Shown here: piece by piece, positions 8,436 through 15,841 of the stretch
Position numbering within the stretch: position 1 is the first letter of the stretch
Layout of the letters: every line of letters starts with the position of its first letter
Assembly: GCA_946885335.1 (NCBI GenBank)
Contig: CAMPGG010000026.1
Span: forward strand, 1 to 19,569
DNA: 19,569 nucleotides
Reading direction: 5' to 3'
From: an uncultured Chitinophagaceae bacterium
GTDB taxonomy: Bacteria; Bacteroidota; Bacteroidia; Chitinophagales; Chitinophagaceae
Notes under the pieces: generated by a model
What the model saw: only the letters and a program-made list of their open reading frames with translations
Databases searched by the model: none
Told to the model about the DNA's origin: nothing
Position numbers and translations under genes: made by a program

Positions 8436-8443
8436 GATATTTG
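8436..8443 (+). promoter_or_regulatory. Candidate -7 box for the YkgJ-type gene
   Basis: GATATTTG followed by CAC matches 7 of 8 positions of TAnnTTTG. It predicts transcription starting about 25-30 bases before the TTG start at 8477, which supports that start. No clear -33 element is seen. Confidence 0.4.
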
Positions 8444-8476
8444 CACCTCATCTAATAATTAATTAAACAGTAGCGT

Positions 8477-8965
8477 TTGAAACCTGAATTTGATATAGAA
8501 GGAAATTGGGCAAAAAAATCTTTAGAAAAACAAAAGGAATATAAACGTTTTTTACAGCGGGCAGAAAAGAACAAGGTCTTAAAAAAGTTACCCGGTTTAA
8601 CAGAGGAAGCCTTTGAAAAAATTGATTGTTTAAAATGTGCCCAATGCTGTAAAAATTACTCACCCCGGTTTAAAACACCGGATATAAAACGCATCAGTAA
8701 AAAACTAAAAATGCGTGAAAGTGAATTTATTGATACCTACCTGAATGTAGATGAAGAAGGTGATTTTGTGGTGAAATCAACACCTTGTCCTTTTCTTGGA
8801 CCAGATAATTTTTGCGGTATTTACGAAGATCGCCCTTCAGACTGTCGCCGGTTTCCATATACTGATGAGGACATCCTTTTAAAAAGACCCCAACTTACTT
8901 TAAAGAATTCCACTTTTTGTCCAATTACTTACTATGTACTTGAAAGACTCCTGGAGGTAAAATAG
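8477..8965 (+). CDS. YkgJ-family cysteine-cluster protein (putative zinc or iron binding)
   Basis: 162 residues from a TTG start. An in-frame TAG at 8471-8473 bounds the gene, and the next ATG lies far inside the conserved part, so TTG 8477 is the best choice. The eight cysteines follow the CxxCxxCC family pattern: Cys51, 54, 57 and 58 in CLKCAQCC, then CPFL (Cys104), FCGIYEDRPSDCRRFP (Cys113 and 123) and FCPITY (Cys148). These are thought to bind a metal (zinc or an iron-sulfur cluster); the family's enzymatic role is uncertain. The Lys-rich N-terminal helix region (10-37) is typical of Bacteroidota members. The protein is soluble and cytoplasmic. It ends 6 bp before the stop of the convergent metallo-hydrolase gene, with no clear terminator between them. 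Confidence 0.85.
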   Translation: MKPEFDIEGNWAKKSLEKQKEYKRFLQRAEKNKVLKKLPGLTEEAFEKIDCLKCAQCCKNYSPRFKTPDIKRISKKLKMRESEFIDTYLNVDEEGDFVVKSTPCPFLGPDNFCGIYEDRPSDCRRFPYTDEDILLKRPQLTLKNSTFCPITYYVLERLLEVK

Positions 8966-8971
8966 ATAAAA

Positions 8972-9868
8972 CTAGCCAGCTGTTAATTCTTCATAAGCTG
9001 CCTGCAATGGGCGTTGAAAGCCATCGCCCTTCCATTCATTTTCTCCTGGCAGACCGGTATTTTTTAAGATCTCTTCTTTGGTTTTTCCTGATTTGATCTC
9101 AGTTTCTGTGAACTGCAACAGTTTGCCCAGGTAATCACGGAATTTTTCCAGGTCATCACTTGTTCCGGTTACATTATATCCTTCTGCTGCATGGCCATAT
9201 ATATACATGGTTTTACGATCAAAAGTTTTTGTTGCTTTATCCAATACCGTCATCCAGTTTTTAATATTAGCGCCTGCACTTCTGTCAATAAATGGATGAC
9301 GACGATTAAAGAGCAGGTCGCCGAGATGTACAATGTTAGCATGTTCAAAATGCACCAGGCTATCGCCATTCGTATGGGCCGCACCAAAATAGTGCATGTT
9401 TATTTTTTCTTTTCCAATTTTTTCGCTCCAGGTATCGGTATACGTTTGCGTTGGGAAATATTGTTTGTCTGCCGATTGCTGATCTTTGGCCACACGTTCC
9501 TGGTTTGCTTTAGAATTTGCATGCGCCAGTACATGATCTACCAAACCTTTGAATGCAATATTTCCTCCAGAATGATCGCCATGATGGTGTGTATTGATTA
9601 ATTTACGAAAAGGCTTTTCTGATCTTTTTTTTAATTCACCAATCAGGTTTTTTGATTGATCCGGAAATTGGGAATCAACTACCACCATGCCATCATTCGA
9701 TAATAAAAAAGCGATTGTGCCTCCCCGTTCGGTAAAGATGCCCACATCATTTCTTAACATGGTAATTTTGAAAGGATCCTGTACCAGCCATTTTAAGGAT
9801 AATTGCTGCCCAATGGTAAGTGCACCCAGGGTAAATGTGGATTGCTTAATAAATGTACGACGAAGCAT
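8972..9868 (-). CDS. Metallo-beta-lactamase-fold hydrolase with probable Tat signal
   Basis: 298 residues. The HxHxDH metal site is complete: His94, His96, Asp98 and His99 in NTHHHGDHSGG. The further ligands His165 (GAAHTNGDS), Asp184 (HLGDLLF) and His226 (YGHAAEG) give a dinuclear site as in other members. The N-terminus MLRRTFIKQSTFTLGALTIG has a twin-arginine motif (RRTFIK, Arg3-Arg4) and a short hydrophobic stretch, so folded export by Tat is likely and ends in the periplasm. The family covers beta-lactamases, lactonases, glyoxalase II-like and other hydrolases. The substrate cannot be told from sequence, and calling it an antibiotic resistance enzyme would be unjustified. The start ATG at 9868 gives the complete signal. 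Confidence 0.88.
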   Translation of the reverse strand: MLRRTFIKQSTFTLGALTIGQQLSLKWLVQDPFKITMLRNDVGIFTERGGTIAFLLSNDGMVVVDSQFPDQSKNLIGELKKRSEKPFRKLINTHHHGDHSGGNIAFKGLVDHVLAHANSKANQERVAKDQQSADKQYFPTQTYTDTWSEKIGKEKINMHYFGAAHTNGDSLVHFEHANIVHLGDLLFNRRHPFIDRSAGANIKNWMTVLDKATKTFDRKTMYIYGHAAEGYNVTGTSDDLEKFRDYLGKLLQFTETEIKSGKTKEEILKNTGLPGENEWKGDGFQRPLQAAYEELTAG

Positions 9869-9948
9869 ATGGCTATATTTATAAAATAAATGTAAGAAAT
9901 TATAAAAGGCTATGAATATTTTTATGACACTGTGTACGAGGTCTTGTT

Positions 9949-9981
9949 TTTGCTTAGCTTAATGAATAATCATTATATTGA
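9949..9981 (+). promoter_or_regulatory. Candidate promoter of the lipoprotein-antiporter operon
   Basis: TTTG at 9949-9952 and TATATTGA at 9974-9981 (6 of 8 matches to TAnnTTTG) are 21 bases apart, as in Bacteroidota -33/-7 promoters. The -7 box overlaps the alternative TTG start at 9978, which favours translation from the ATG at 10005. Confidence 0.35.
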
Positions 9982-10004
9982 AGAAAGTACAAATAGAATA
10001 CCAT

Positions 10005-10577
10005 ATGAAATTGATGTATGTTCTGCTTGCAGGTTGTTTGATTTTTTCAACTTCATGCAGCATCAGGGAAAGGGAACAAGCCCTGGAAAAAAGAGCCGAT
10101 GAATTAAATCAAAAGGAACAACAACTGTTGCTTAAGGAAAAACAATTGCAGTTAAAAGAAGAAGAATTGCTTGCTCAGCAAAAATTAATTGACAGCACAT
10201 TATTGATCGATACTTTATTACCGGTCGACAGCAGTATGTTAGGAACATGGACGGTGCAAATGAAATGTACAGAAACAAATTGCCCCGGATCTGCGGTCGG
10301 CGATGTCAGAACAATTGTCTGGGAAATAGCAGTGCAGGACAGGAACCTGATTGCAAAAGCATTTGATAATAAAAAACTGGCCCGGATCTATACCGGTCAG
10401 TTTACTGAAAACGGTGCTCAACTTACTTATCACCCGGAAAGTGAACCAGTCGATGCTAACAGGAATATCACTGTCACACTTCAAAGACCTGTGGAAGGTA
10501 AAATAAATGGAAGAAGGGAGATCATTGGCGTTAATCAATGCAAGATTATTTATGATCTGGAGATGAGAAAACAGTAG
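10005..10577 (+). CDS. Coiled-coil lipoprotein of unknown function
   Basis: 190 residues from the ATG at 10005. The frame is open from a TTG at 9978, but the nine extra residues would precede and blur a clear lipoprotein signal (MKLMYVLLAGCLIFSTSC), so the ATG is preferred. The lipobox-like FSTSC puts the lipidated cysteine at residue 18. A charged heptad-like region follows (about 19-62, with repeats such as KEQQLLLKEKQLQLKEEEL), predicting a coiled coil. The C-terminal 120 residues start LGTWTVQMKCTETNCPG and look like a small beta-barrel domain with three cysteines (two in CTETNC, one in NQCKI). It is probably anchored in the outer or inner membrane facing the periplasm. It ends 19 bp before the antiporter gene and is likely co-transcribed with it. 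I do not recognise a named family. Confidence 0.78.
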   Translation: MKLMYVLLAGCLIFSTSCSIREREQALEKRADELNQKEQQLLLKEKQLQLKEEELLAQQKLIDSTLLIDTLLPVDSSMLGTWTVQMKCTETNCPGSAVGDVRTIVWEIAVQDRNLIAKAFDNKKLARIYTGQFTENGAQLTYHPESEPVDANRNITVTLQRPVEGKINGRREIIGVNQCKIIYDLEMRKQ

Positions 10578-10596
10578 TTTAAATTAATAATTACGA

Positions 10597-12792
10597 ATGA
10601 TTTTATTGTCAGACTTTGATTTCAGTTTACCATTAACCAACCCGGTGATTATATTCTCACTGGTTTTGTTTATCATATTATTTGCCCCGATCCTGTTGAA
10701 TAAATTTAAAATTCCACACATCATCGGGCTAATTGTTGCCGGCGTTATCATAGGGCCTTATGGTTTAAACTTATTACTGCGGGACAGCAGTATTGTTTTA
10801 TTTGGTACGGTAGGATTATTATATATCATGTTTGTGGCAGGTTTGGAAATAGACCTGGCTGAATTTGCAAAGAATAAATACAAGAGTCTTGTTTTTGGAT
10901 TATATACTTTCATCTTACCTATTTCACTTGGTATACTTGGTGGTTATTATATACTTGGATTTGATCTCATTTCATCCATATTACTTTCGGCCATGTTTGC
11001 CACGCATACGCTGGTTGCTTATCCTATAGCCAGCCGGTATGGTGTTTCCCGCAACAGGGCTGTAACATTAACCATCGGCGGTACAATCATTACCGACATC
11101 TTAGCATTGATGGTGTTGGCAGCCATCCAGGGAATCACAAAAGGTGAAGAGGGTGCATCACTTTGGATAAAACTTGCTATTGGCACAGCGGCATTCGCTA
11201 TAACTATCTTCTTTGTTTTTCCAATGATAGCACGTTGGTTTTTAAAAAGATTTGATGACAATATTTCCCAATACATCTTTGTGTTGGCTATGGTTTTCCT
11301 GGGATCATTCCTTGCTGAAATTGCCGGCCTGGAAGCAATTATCGGGGCGTTTTTATCGGGTCTTGCACTTAATAAATTTATTCCGCATTCATCTGCATTG
11401 ATGAACAGGATTGATTTTGTAGGTAACGCTATTTTTATTCCTTTCTTTTTGATCAGTGTAGGGATGTTGGTTGATATAACCGTTTTGTTCAAAGGTTTTG
11501 GAGCATTAAAAGTTGCAGGCTTTATGCTGGTTATTGGTTTTGCAACTAAATTCATAGCGGCATGGCTTACACAAAAAACATTTTCTCTAAGTGCCAATGA
11601 AAGACAAATGATCTATGGTTTAAGTAATGCAAGAGCCGCGGCAACACTGGCTATTGTATTGGTTGGATATAATATGATCATTGGAGAAACACCTACCGGT
11701 GAACCACTCAGGTTATTGAATGAAGATGTATTAAATGGCACTATTATCCTGATCCTTGTATCCTGCACGGCCAGTTCACTGACTGTTGAAAAAACATCCA
11801 GGAGAATGGCACTTGAAGAAGATGCCTCCACCAATCTGCCGCAGGTAGAAGAATCAGAAAATATTTTGATTTCCCTTGCATACCCGGAAACGGTACCTCA
11901 ATTAGTAGATTTTGCCCGGATGATTAAGCATCCTAATAATAAATCGCCGCTTTTTGCATTGCATGTGGTGGAAGAGGATGCCGCTCATAGTCACAATGAT
12001 TCATCAGGTAAAAAAATGATGGAGCATGCAACCAGGCATGCAGCTGCAACTGATGATACTTTAATACCACTTACCCGTTTTGATATGAGCATAAGCAACG
12101 GGATTATTTATACTATTAAAGAACACAATATTTCTGACGTAGTGATCGGTCTTCATCATACCGCTTCCGATTCCGGTTTACATATTTTAGGTCCTGTGGT
12201 TGAAAAAATTGTACGCCGTACATCAGAAAATGTTTTTGTTTATAAAATGGCGCAACCCATTAATACATTGAAAAGAATATTGGTGGCCGTACCGCCAAAA
12301 GCGGAGTATGAACCGGGCTTCTATCATTGGTTTGATAAGATTTATACATTAGCCAAGAGCACAGGACTTTCTTTAACATTTTATGGAAATGGAGATTCAT
12401 TAAGAAGCATCAGCCAGTTAAACGAACAAAAAACCGCGAAATTGAAAATCGGGCTGGCGCCATTTTCTGATTGGGGAGAATTTTTAATATTCAGCAGGGA
12501 AATAAAAAAAGATGATCTTTTTATAGTCATTACTTCCCGCAGAGGTTACCTGTCTTATAACAATGATTTGGATAAGGTTCCTTATCAATTAGTAAAACAT
12601 TTCGCAAACAACAGTTTCATTATTCTTTATCCGCGACAATTGGAATATGGTGCTGACCTGGAAACACATCACATGGATAATACACTGATCAATCCTTTAC
12701 CAGATAACCTGGATGTATTGAATAAGGCGGGTGATTATGTAAAGAAAATATTTACCGGATCGGGCAATAAGAAAAACGATCAAGATGATTAA
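10597..12792 (+). CDS. CPA2-family cation:proton antiporter with cytoplasmic tail (Kef/NapA type)
   Basis: 731 residues. The first about 395 form a 12-13 helix antiporter domain, with IPHIIGLIVAGVIIGP (39-54), FVAGLEIDL (79-87), AMFATHTLVAYP (132-143), TIITDILALMVL (163-174, Asp167), LEAIIGAFLSGLALN (245-259), IPFFLISVGMLVDI (281-294) and SNARAAATLAI (343-353, Arg346). These match the CPA2 core, which exchanges Na+ or K+ for protons across the inner membrane. The core carries Thr-Asp where electrogenic NapA/NhaA proteins have Asp-Asp, which hints at electroneutral exchange. The tail (about 410-731) is soluble and resembles two tandem universal-stress-protein-like alpha/beta domains (starting near ENILISLAYPE and LKRILVAVPPK) that may sense nucleotides. 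It lies behind the lipoprotein gene. Ion specificity is not predictable here. Confidence 0.9.
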   Translation: MILLSDFDFSLPLTNPVIIFSLVLFIILFAPILLNKFKIPHIIGLIVAGVIIGPYGLNLLLRDSSIVLFGTVGLLYIMFVAGLEIDLAEFAKNKYKSLVFGLYTFILPISLGILGGYYILGFDLISSILLSAMFATHTLVAYPIASRYGVSRNRAVTLTIGGTIITDILALMVLAAIQGITKGEEGASLWIKLAIGTAAFAITIFFVFPMIARWFLKRFDDNISQYIFVLAMVFLGSFLAEIAGLEAIIGAFLSGLALNKFIPHSSALMNRIDFVGNAIFIPFFLISVGMLVDITVLFKGFGALKVAGFMLVIGFATKFIAAWLTQKTFSLSANERQMIYGLSNARAAATLAIVLVGYNMIIGETPTGEPLRLLNEDVLNGTIILILVSCTASSLTVEKTSRRMALEEDASTNLPQVEESENILISLAYPETVPQLVDFARMIKHPNNKSPLFALHVVEEDAAHSHNDSSGKKMMEHATRHAAATDDTLIPLTRFDMSISNGIIYTIKEHNISDVVIGLHHTASDSGLHILGPVVEKIVRRTSENVFVYKMAQPINTLKRILVAVPPKAEYEPGFYHWFDKIYTLAKSTGLSLTFYGNGDSLRSISQLNEQKTAKLKIGLAPFSDWGEFLIFSREIKKDDLFIVITSRRGYLSYNNDLDKVPYQLVKHFANNSFIILYPRQLEYGADLETHHMDNTLINPLPDNLDVLNKAGDYVKKIFTGSGNKKNDQDD

Positions 12793-12816
12793 GTAAATAA
12801 TTTTGTTTGAAATATT

Positions 12817-13452
12817 TTAATCGGGCAGGGATAAAAAATACTGCCCGTTTTCATATTCCTTATCCAGCGCATTAATAATTACCTGTACCTGTTTTTCATT
12901 ATCCAGGAAGTTAGCATTGGACGCATCAACAAACAAAGTTTTAATACGGTGTTCTTTTATGTAATGCGTATATTTTTCCTGGATATTAAACAAGTATTCA
13001 TTTGGAATTTTTTGCTCATACACCCTGTTGCGTTTACGGATATTTTCCTGCAATTTATTGACGGGTGCATGCAGGTAAATTAATATATCCGGTTGCACCA
13101 GTTGCTGGTGAATGATCTCAAACAAACGCTGGTATAAACGAAACTCATCATCCGGTAAATTCACTTTAGCAAACAACAGGCATTTTGTAAACAGGTAATC
13201 AGAGATCGTTATGGTTTGAAACATATCTTTTTGTTGCAACAATTCTTTAAGCTGTTTATATCTTTCAGCCATAAAAAAAAGTTCCAGTGGAAAGGCGAAC
13301 TGACCTGGGTTTTCATAAAATTTTGGCAGAAAAGGATTGTCGGCAAATTCTTCCAGTATTAATCTTGCATTAAAGTGTTTGGATAATAAATGAGCCAGGG
13401 TGGTTTTACCGGCCCCGATATTTCCTTCTATAGTTATAAACTGGTAATTCAT
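12817..13452 (-). CDS. Deoxynucleoside kinase (deoxyadenosine/deoxyguanosine kinase family)
   Basis: 211 residues, the normal size for the family. It phosphorylates deoxynucleosides at the 5' hydroxyl using ATP in nucleotide salvage, in the cytoplasm. The P-loop is IEGNIGAGKTT (8-18, Lys16). The catalytic/substrate region is LEEFADNPFLPKFYENP (33-49). FPLELFFMAERYKQL (54-68) is the substrate-binding helix. SDYLF (84-88) stands where the DRS-type motif occurs, and RKRNRVYEQ (139-147) is the arginine-rich lid. Base preference cannot be decided. It follows folK after 60 bp on the same strand and may share its transcript. Its last codons form half of a hairpin that may also terminate the convergent antiporter transcript. 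Confidence 0.92.
   Translation of the reverse strand: MNYQFITIEGNIGAGKTTLAHLLSKHFNARLILEEFADNPFLPKFYENPGQFAFPLELFFMAERYKQLKELLQQKDMFQTITISDYLFTKCLLFAKVNLPDDEFRLYQRLFEIIHQQLVQPDILIYLHAPVNKLQENIRKRNRVYEQKIPNEYLFNIQEKYTHYIKEHRIKTLFVDASNANFLDNEKQVQVIINALDKEYENGQYFLSLPD
12822..12851 (+). terminator. Probable bidirectional terminator at the antiporter/kinase junction
   Basis: CGGGCAG (12822-12828) and CTGCCCG (12841-12847) are perfect complements around a 12-base A-rich loop, followed on the plus strand by TTTT. On the minus strand the hairpin is followed by an AT-rich ATTAAAATATTT. It would end antiporter transcripts from the left. It lies within the final kinase codons, 30-59 bp beyond the antiporter stop. 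The T-tracts are short, so strength is uncertain. Confidence 0.55.
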
Positions 13453-13513
13453 GCGATGTGATGGTGAAAGCTTGTTTGGATTGCAAAGAAATAGTAAATG
13501 AGGATAAAAGTTT

Positions 13514-13993
13514 TTACAACTTTTGCACAGCTAATTCATCCTGGCAATCATCTAATAACTCGCTGATCGTTTTGTTAAAAACGGGATGAAGCAGGTCCGG
13601 GGCTATTTCATTCATCGGTTCTAACACAAATTTACGTTGATGTAAACGAGGATGGGGCACTACCAATCCGGGTATTTCGATCTTATCATCATTAAAAAAA
13701 AGTAAATCAATATCAATGGTCCGGGGTCCTGATTTTTGTCTTCTTACTCTCCCCATTTTTTGTTCTGCATTAAGCAGGCAGTTCAGTAATCGCGGCGCAG
13801 GTAAAAGCGTGTGGACCTTTAAAACCTGGTTTAAAAAAGCGGCTTGTTTTACTTCTCCCCATGCTGCTGTCTCGTATAATGATGAAGTTTTAACGATATT
13901 TCCACAGCGCTGGTGTATCAAGGATCTTGCTTTGGCAAGATGCTGAACCCGGTTACCTAAATTACCTCCTATCAGTAAAAATGCTGTATTCAT
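13514..13993 (-). CDS. folK: 2-amino-4-hydroxy-6-hydroxymethyldihydropteridine pyrophosphokinase (HPPK)
   Basis: 159 residues, a typical single-domain HPPK. It transfers pyrophosphate from ATP to 6-hydroxymethyl-7,8-dihydropterin in folate synthesis. Visible signatures are the N-terminal FLLIGGNLGNR (5-15), SSLYETAAWG (37-46), the magnesium-binding GPRTIDIDLLFF (89-100, Asp94 and Asp96), VPHPRLHQRKFVLEP (112-126) and MNEIAPDLLHP. All catalytic positions are present. It starts 65 bp from the divergent sppA gene and precedes the nucleoside kinase. A minus-strand -7-like box GATATTTG (14017-14024) would give a leader of about 20 nt. Confidence 0.97.
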   Translation of the reverse strand: MNTAFLLIGGNLGNRVQHLAKARSLIHQRCGNIVKTSSLYETAAWGEVKQAAFLNQVLKVHTLLPAPRLLNCLLNAEQKMGRVRRQKSGPRTIDIDLLFFNDDKIEIPGLVVPHPRLHQRKFVLEPMNEIAPDLLHPVFNKTISELLDDCQDELAVQKL

Positions 13994-14005
13994 AAACTCA
14001 TTTCC

Positions 14006-14034
14006 TTCGGTAGCTTCAAATATCTTTATTTTTG
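14006..14034 (+). promoter_or_regulatory. sppA promoter (-33/-7)
   Basis: TATTTTTG at 14027-14034 matches TAnnTTTG exactly, with a weak -33 element TTCG at 14006-14009, 17 bases upstream. The -7 box is 24 bp before the sppA ATG. It lies within 10 bp of the proposed divergent folK box, so the two promoters share this 65-bp gap. Confidence 0.55.
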
Positions 14035-14058
14035 TCGTTTTAAATTTTAATATTAAAA

Positions 14059-15813
14059 ATGGGTAATTTCTTTAAAATATTTTTTGCTTCTTTTTTAGCC
14101 CTCATTATTTTTTGTTTAATAAGTTTCTTTTTGCTGTTAACAGTGGTTAGTGGACTGGCATCGAAAGATAAACCAAGGGTGGCAGCTAAATCGGTTTTAT
14201 TAATTGACCTGGGACAACATTACAAGGACCAGGAACAGAAAAATATTTTTTCGGCGTTCTCAGGTGAAGAGACCGATGTGCCTTCATTGTATGATGTTGT
14301 TCGATTAATTAATCATGCAAAAGATGATGATAACATAAAAGGAATATTCATCCAGGCTCAGTCAAGTCCTAATGGATATGCAGCCAGTGAAGAGATCCGG
14401 AATGCATTACAGGATTTTAAATCAAGCAAAAAATTCATCCTGGCACATGGCGATTATATGACGCAGAATGCATATGCCATTGCAAATATTGCTGACCGCG
14501 TTTATATTAATCCGCAAGGCATGCTGGAATGGGTTGGTTACAGTGTTGACCTGGCTTTTGTAAAAGGAACATTGGATAAACTCGATATCAAACCCCAGAT
14601 TTTTTATGCAGGTAAATTTAAAAGTGCCACCGAACCTTTGCGTGCAGAAAAAATGACTGCTGAAAATAAATTGCAGACCAGTGAATGGCTGAATGATATG
14701 TACGTTCATTTTTTAATGAACACTGCTGAAGCGAGAAAAATTGATACGGCTACATTGCATGGGCTGGCTGTAAATATTAGTGTGCAAAATGCAAATGATG
14801 CATTAAAATATAAATTGGTTGATGGATTAAAATATGATGATGAAGTAAAAAATGAGATCAAATCAAAACTTAATATTGATAAGTATGATAAGATTTCATT
14901 CATTGATATCAACCGTTATGCGGAAGCGGTAACTTTTAAAAATTCAGGAACGGAACGCATTGCATTGATCTATGCTGAAGGAAATATTGTAGATGGCCCG
15001 GGAGACCAGGGAGTGATTGGAAGCGAAGATTATATGAAATTAATTCGCAAGGCCAGGCTGGATAAAAATATTAAAGCGATTGTTTTTAGGATCAATTCTG
15101 GCGGGGGTAGTGTAATGGCGAGTGAAAATATCTGGAGAGAGTTAACCATGGCACGCAAGGATAAACCGGTTGTAGTAAGTTTTGGCGATGTGTCCGCATC
15201 TGGTGGTTATTATATAGCCAGTGCAGCGGATAGTATTTTTGCAAGCCCGGTAACCATCACCGGTAGTATCGGTGTTTTTGGAATCATTCCAAATATGCAG
15301 GGCTTTTTCAATAATAAACTGGGAATAACTTTCGATGGTGTAAAAACCGCCCCGCATGCCAATATGGGTGCCGTATATAAACCGCTTACTGAATTTGAAC
15401 AAAAAACGGTGCAAACAGAAATTGACCGCATTTACATGCATTTTAAACAAAGAGTGGCCGATGGCAGAAATATGAATGTAAATGAAGTTGACAGTATTGC
15501 GCAAGGCAGGGTGTGGAGTGGAACAAAAGCAATGGATATTGGTTTGATTGATCGCTTTGGTGGTATCCAGGATGCAGTTGATTGTGCAGCAGGTATGGCA
15601 AAACTTTCGGGTTATCGTTTACGTGAGTATCCGGAGCCAGAAGGGATTTTGGAAAGAATTTTGGGAACTTCATCAACCCCTGATTACAGCAGTAAAATCA
15701 AACAACAGGTGGGTGAACAGAATTTTAAAATTTACGAGGAATTAATAAAAGTGCAGCAAATGACTGGTAATATCCAGGCAAGATTACCTTTTACTTTTAT
15801 TATTAAAAACTGA
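14059..15813 (+). CDS. sppA: Signal peptide peptidase SppA, long (67K) form
   Basis: 584 residues, the tandem two-domain S49 form. It degrades cleaved signal peptides at the inner membrane, using a Ser-Lys dyad split between the two domains. One N-terminal transmembrane segment (about 9-32) anchors it with the catalytic part in the periplasm. The lysine lies in the first domain, YAGKFKSATEP (Lys188, matching the E. coli catalytic lysine). The serine lies in the second, GDVSASGGYYIAS (Ser381). SGGGSVMASE (347-356) and the ITGSIGVFG strand (400-408) are further S49 landmarks. The ATG at 14059 gives the normal short cytoplasmic start. An ABC permease gene follows after 28 bp and may be on the same transcript. 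Confidence 0.96.
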   Translation: MGNFFKIFFASFLALIIFCLISFFLLLTVVSGLASKDKPRVAAKSVLLIDLGQHYKDQEQKNIFSAFSGEETDVPSLYDVVRLINHAKDDDNIKGIFIQAQSSPNGYAASEEIRNALQDFKSSKKFILAHGDYMTQNAYAIANIADRVYINPQGMLEWVGYSVDLAFVKGTLDKLDIKPQIFYAGKFKSATEPLRAEKMTAENKLQTSEWLNDMYVHFLMNTAEARKIDTATLHGLAVNISVQNANDALKYKLVDGLKYDDEVKNEIKSKLNIDKYDKISFIDINRYAEAVTFKNSGTERIALIYAEGNIVDGPGDQGVIGSEDYMKLIRKARLDKNIKAIVFRINSGGGSVMASENIWRELTMARKDKPVVVSFGDVSASGGYYIASAADSIFASPVTITGSIGVFGIIPNMQGFFNNKLGITFDGVKTAPHANMGAVYKPLTEFEQKTVQTEIDRIYMHFKQRVADGRNMNVNEVDSIAQGRVWSGTKAMDIGLIDRFGGIQDAVDCAAGMAKLSGYRLREYPEPEGILERILGTSSTPDYSSKIKQQVGEQNFKIYEELIKVQQMTGNIQARLPFTFIIKN

Positions 15814-15841
15814 TCATCCATTCCTAAAAGGAAATACATGA

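Larger units (their letters stand above)
8118..8476. other. Divergent intergenic region of 359 bp
   Basis: It separates the V8-like protease (minus) from the YkgJ-type gene (plus). It holds a perfect 10-bp inverted repeat (8312-8337) and a near-consensus promoter for the plus-strand gene (8436-8443). A 26-codon frame from ATG 8251 to TAA 8329-8331 ends in Leu-Ile-Gly-Gly and has no recognisable ribosome binding site or relatives known to me. A weak minus-strand -7-like box TCAGTTTG at 8151-8158 could serve the protease gene. No RNA gene was recognised. Confidence 0.6.

Noticed and set aside
8972..9868. Antibiotic-resistance beta-lactamase
   Set aside because: The HxHxDH fold is shared by many hydrolases with other substrates, and nothing in the sequence or context points to beta-lactams.
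9978..10004. TTG start for the lipoprotein gene
   Set aside because: It would add nine residues before a clear lipoprotein signal and overlaps the candidate -7 box; the ATG at 10005 is better.
11019..11597. 192-codon open frame on the minus strand inside the antiporter gene
   Set aside because: It mirrors the membrane helices of the antiporter and shows no independent protein features.
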